DNA from: Chryseosolibacter sp964563295
Lineage (GTDB): Bacteria; Bacteroidota; Bacteroidia; Cytophagales; Cyclobacteriaceae
Length of the DNA stretch: 64,000 bases
Reading direction: 5' to 3'
NCBI GenBank assembly: GCA_964563295.1
Contig: CAZLWX010000001.1
Coordinates: forward strand, 1 to 64,000
Position numbers and translations under genes: made by a program. The notes beneath the pieces were generated by a model. The model was not told the DNA's origin. It saw nothing but the letters and a program-made list of their open reading frames with translations, and did no database searches. Below are positions 61,438 to 64,000 of this stretch, in pieces. The number at the start of each line of letters is the position of its first letter. Position 1 is the first letter of the stretch.

Positions 61438-62140
61438 TGATGAACGTCTGGCCCGGAAAGAATTGATGAAGTTGTTGGAGGATCATCCGATGATCGAGGT
61501 GGTTGGCGAGGCCATGAACGCCGACGAAGCCTTCCAGATGATCAACGACCTGAATCCCGACCTGTTGTTTCTCGACATACAGATGCCCGGCAAAACCGGC
61601 TTCCAGTTGCTGGAGATGCTGGATTCTGTACCGCTCGTTGTCTTCACCACCGCGTACGACGAATTCGCCTTGAAAGCCTTTGAGGTGAACGCACTGGATT
61701 ATCTGCTCAAGCCGATCCACCCCGAGCGGCTGAGTGAAACGGTCGCCAAGTTGTCGGAAAAAGAACGCGCGAAGACGGTGGCCATTCACGGTCCCGAAAA
61801 AAAGCTCGGACTACACGACCAGGTCTTCGTCAAGGATGGCGACCGGTGCTGGTTTGTCAGCCTGTCGAATGTGAGGTTGTTTGAATCCGATGGCAACTAC
61901 ATCAAGGTGTATTTCGACAACAACCGCCCGATGATTCATAAATCTCTCAATGCCCTGGACGAGAAGCTGGATGAACGGGCATTTTTCCGCGCCAGCCGCA
62001 AACACATCGTTAACCTTAGTTGGGTTGAAGGAATCGAACCCTGGTTTAACGGAGGTCTGATGGTACGGCTAAAAGGCGGAGACAAAGTGGAAGTCAGCCG
62101 CCGGCAAGCGGCGAAGTTTAAGGACATGATGAGCCTGTAG
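61418..62140 (+). CDS. LytTR-family response regulator
   Basis: 240 aa. Receiver domain (1-120) with DDER and phospho-acceptor Asp53 in LLFLDIQMPGKTGF, Thr in FTTAYDEFALKAF and Lys in YLLKPIHP. C-terminal LytTR DNA-binding domain (~145-238) with DGNYIKVYFDNNRPMIHKSLNALDEKL and FFRASRKHIVNLSWVEGIEPW. It forms a two-component system with the overlapping kinase. Targets unknown. A heptanucleotide repeat begins three bases after its stop. Confidence 0.94.
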   Translation: MRALIVDDERLARKELMKLLEDHPMIEVVGEAMNADEAFQMINDLNPDLLFLDIQMPGKTGFQLLEMLDSVPLVVFTTAYDEFALKAFEVNALDYLLKPIHPERLSETVAKLSEKERAKTVAIHGPEKKLGLHDQVFVKDGDRCWFVSLSNVRLFESDGNYIKVYFDNNRPMIHKSLNALDEKLDERAFFRASRKHIVNLSWVEGIEPWFNGGLMVRLKGGDKVEVSRRQAAKFKDMMSL

Positions 62141-62143
62141 CAA

Positions 62144-62171
62144 GTTGCAGGTTGCAGGTTGCAGGTTGCAA
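62144..62171. repeat. Heptanucleotide tandem repeat (GTTGCAG)n
   Basis: GTTGCAG three times then GTTGCAA (62144-62171), starting 3 bases after the response-regulator stop codon. Confidence 0.85.
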
Positions 62172-62196
62172 GTCTGTTTATAAACGACGACGCCGG

Positions 62197-62241
62197 AACT
62201 ACAAACTTCAAACAACTTCAAACTTCCAAACTACAAACTTT
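62197..62241. repeat. Degenerate heptanucleotide repeat (AACTTCA/AACTACA)
   Basis: AACTACA, AACTTCA, AAC, AACTTCA, AACTTCC, A, AACTACA, AACTT. It shares the units AACTAC/AACTTC with the tract at 51609-51631. Confidence 0.7.
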
Positions 62242-62280
62242 TCCCTATCTTACATGACTCGAATAACCCACTAACGCGTC

Positions 62281-62775
62281 ATGTTGCATTTCACTGGAAA
62301 AGCCGCCATCAACGGCTTTTTGATCCTCTGCAGTGTTACCCTATACGCCCAAGCACCCCGTATTTGCAACAGGCCAGTGCAATTATTGGACGCCACGCGG
62401 CAGAATTGGGCACCGGGGATCGTCCAGGAAAACTCCCAGAGTTCCGGGGGAATGATTTACGAACTGTCCGTAAGGATCCGCAAGAAAGGAAATGTGACAT
62501 TCGACAAGCTGATTGTCAACAATCAGATGCTTGACGTCGAAGCCGTCCAGGATGGACAACGCCATGTCGCCGGGCCATTCAGGAAGGGAGATCGCATATT
62601 GCTGATAGCGCGATTCGATCGATCAAAATCGCCCGAGCCCGCCGACGAAAACATTTTGGCAAGGCTGAAAAACAAGGACGCTGAGGCAGCGCTTTTATAC
62701 ACGATCAGGAATAAACAACGCCTGAAGCCGGTTCAATCATTTGCTGAAAAACGCGCCAACGCCTTACCCCAGTGA
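62281..62775 (+). CDS. Secreted protein of unknown function
   Basis: 164 aa. N-terminal signal MLHFTGKAAINGFLILCSVTLYAQ, then a single beta-rich domain (GMIYELSVRIRKKGNVTFDKLIVNNQMLDVEAVQDG) resembling an immunoglobulin-like or copper-chaperone-type sandwich and a charged helical tail. I do not recognise the family. The next gene starts one base after its stop, so they are probably co-transcribed and may act together outside the inner membrane. Confidence 0.55.
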   Translation: MLHFTGKAAINGFLILCSVTLYAQAPRICNRPVQLLDATRQNWAPGIVQENSQSSGGMIYELSVRIRKKGNVTFDKLIVNNQMLDVEAVQDGQRHVAGPFRKGDRILLIARFDRSKSPEPADENILARLKNKDAEAALLYTIRNKQRLKPVQSFAEKRANALPQ

Positions 62776-62776
62776 C

Positions 62777-64000
62777 ATGAAAAAGACCTTCGGACTTGCA
62801 ATCACTGCAACCATTCTCGCCGTCGCTTATTACGGCTGGTATCCCCGTGATCCGAGGCTGGAATACGAGGATTACCTGCGATCGCATCCGTATCACATTC
62901 ACTTAACAAAAGGGTACACCAAGGCCGAGCGAAAAGCACGGCCCGACCGGCCAGACCTGGCGTTCATGCAGGAGTTTCTTCGAACCATGGATCCCGTGTT
63001 GAAACGGCCCAGGCCTGAGCTATTGATCGACGAGAACATCAGAACAGCACGGTTGCGCGATGGTGGCCGAGAATTCCAATCAGGCAGAACTAAAGCCACT
63101 TCCCTCGCCGATGGTACGCAATGGGAAGAACGAGGCCCAAGTACGGTAGGAGGCAGAACCCGCGCGATGTTATTCGATCCTGCAGACCCACAACACAAGA
63201 AAGTGTGGGCCGGCGGCGTCTCTGGAGGACTCTGGTATATCGACGACATTACCAGCGCCAGTAGTTCGTGGACAAAGGTTGACGACTTCTGGGATAACCT
63301 GAGTATCTCCTGCATGACAGCCGACCCCAACAATAATCAGATCATGTACGTCGGTACCGGTGAAGCCCACCAGGGAATGCGCGGTGGCGGCATCTGGAAG
63401 ACTATTGATGGCGGCGACTCATGGGTACCGCTGGCTTCAACCAGCAACTTTCTGCACGTGAGGGACATTGAAGTGCGCGATGAAAATGGGACAAGTGTGA
63501 TCTATGCAGCGGTAAATCGCGACTTTGACTTCGACAACCCGCCCAACAATGCCGGACTGTATCGCTCCGCCAATGGCGGGCAGAACTGGACACAGGTACT
63601 GCCAAACGCCGAGTTCAGCGTTCCTCATTCACCAACCGACATTGAGATTGGCGACGACGAGATTTGGGTTGGAGCCAAGCCCACCTTCAGCGGCGGAAGT
63701 GTGGGTTCAATCCTCTATCGCTCCACCCTGGGAACCCAGGGATCGTGGACAGCCGTCCAGAGTTTCACCATCAACGGACAGATCGAGATTGGGATTGCTC
63801 CTTCGAATGCAGACATCGTGTATGCGATTCTGGAAGACAATCTCGCCGTTGAAGCAATTGTCAGAACGGTTGACGGTGGCAACAACTGGAGCACCCGAAG
63901 CATACCCGTCGACGCCGATATGGGAATCCCCGCGGATGATTTCACCCGCGGACAAGCCTGGTACGATCTTACGATTGCTATCCATCCCACCAATCCCAAT
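62777..64000 (+). CDS. BNR/sortilin-type beta-propeller surface protein (5' part, cut by window edge)
   Basis: 408 codons are open to the window end with no stop. N-terminal membrane/signal segment (KTFGLAITATILAVAYYGWYP), then a spacer, then propeller repeats with W-x(2)-G/R-P-x-x-x-G-G-R (ERGPSTVGGRTRAMLFDP) and Asp-box-like turns: GIWKTIDGGDSW, LYRSANGGQNW, VRTVDGGNNW. Such proteins (VPS10/sialidase-like folds, often with a C-terminal sorting domain) are large secreted proteins of Bacteroidota. The C-terminal half is outside the window, so no sorting signal can be seen. Catalytic activity is not indicated. Confidence 0.8.
   Translation, partial: MKKTFGLAITATILAVAYYGWYPRDPRLEYEDYLRSHPYHIHLTKGYTKAERKARPDRPDLAFMQEFLRTMDPVLKRPRPELLIDENIRTARLRDGGREFQSGRTKATSLADGTQWEERGPSTVGGRTRAMLFDPADPQHKKVWAGGVSGGLWYIDDITSASSSWTKVDDFWDNLSISCMTADPNNNQIMYVGTGEAHQGMRGGGIWKTIDGGDSWVPLASTSNFLHVRDIEVRDENGTSVIYAAVNRDFDFDNPPNNAGLYRSANGGQNWTQVLPNAEFSVPHSPTDIEIGDDEIWVGAKPTFSGGSVGSILYRSTLGTQGSWTAVQSFTINGQIEIGIAPSNADIVYAILEDNLAVEAIVRTVDGGNNWSTRSIPVDADMGIPADDFTRGQAWYDLTIAIHPTNPN

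Overview
The window comes from a member of the Bacteroidota, most likely Cytophagales (Chryseolinea/Ohtaekwangia-like or a neighbouring family), at a guess of about 50-53 % GC. The case rests on family content: DUF5723, DUF5686 and DUF4293 proteins, a long-form NusB next to YtxH, DUF1573, YajC, YbbR and CoaE, a LytS/LytTR pair, a bifunctional RhaD, and TAnnTTTG promoter elements. No rRNA, tRNA, CRISPR array, transposase or prophage was recognised. The window looks like ordinary chromosome.

Layout. 1-1.1 kb: an autoregulated-looking S24 (LexA/CI-like) repressor. 1.1-12 kb, minus strand: DinB-like protein, acyl-CoA desaturase, DUF5723 barrel, lipoprotein, MutS, a YwqK/MORN-like protein, HtpG and DUF4293. 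12-17.9 kb, plus: thiolase, methyltransferase, TruA, an ABC half-transporter and two paralogous outer-membrane barrels. A second ABC half-transporter follows on the minus strand (17.9-19.7 kb). 20-25.3 kb, plus: leucine dehydrogenase and the nusB-ytxH-DUF1573-yajC-ybbR-coaE housekeeping block. 25.3-30.9 kb: an RND efflux operon (adaptor, pump, TolC), then purine nucleoside phosphorylase.

31.8-46.3 kb is a catabolic block: lutABC, a GMC oxidoreductase with its Tat-exported small subunit, a secreted alpha-L-rhamnosidase (GH78), rhaD, rhaB (reversed), rhaI and rhaT. Together they could take extracellular rhamnosides to L-rhamnose, rhamnulose, rhamnulose-1-phosphate, DHAP plus lactaldehyde, lactate and finally pyruvate. 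Perfect palindromes that look like operators lie upstream of lutA and between rhaB and rhaI. The 605-base gap before rhaD holds two tandem RNA-like elements of the same three-way-junction design, each followed by an intrinsic terminator. I do not recognise their family, and they are the most interesting signal here.

46.3-64 kb: selD and selU (selenouridine in tRNA), a DUF5686 outer-membrane protein, nadD, gmk, a ZAS anti-sigma with its ECF sigma factor, an MFS transporter, a NIPSNAP protein, an aldo/keto reductase, uvrA (one zinc-ligand Cys replaced by Ser), a LytS/LytTR two-component pair, a secreted protein and the start of a large BNR/sortilin-type propeller protein cut by the window edge. 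Several gaps in this part carry short tandem repeats with a 7-base period. One array encodes the extra N-terminus of NadD and another contains the gmk stop codon.
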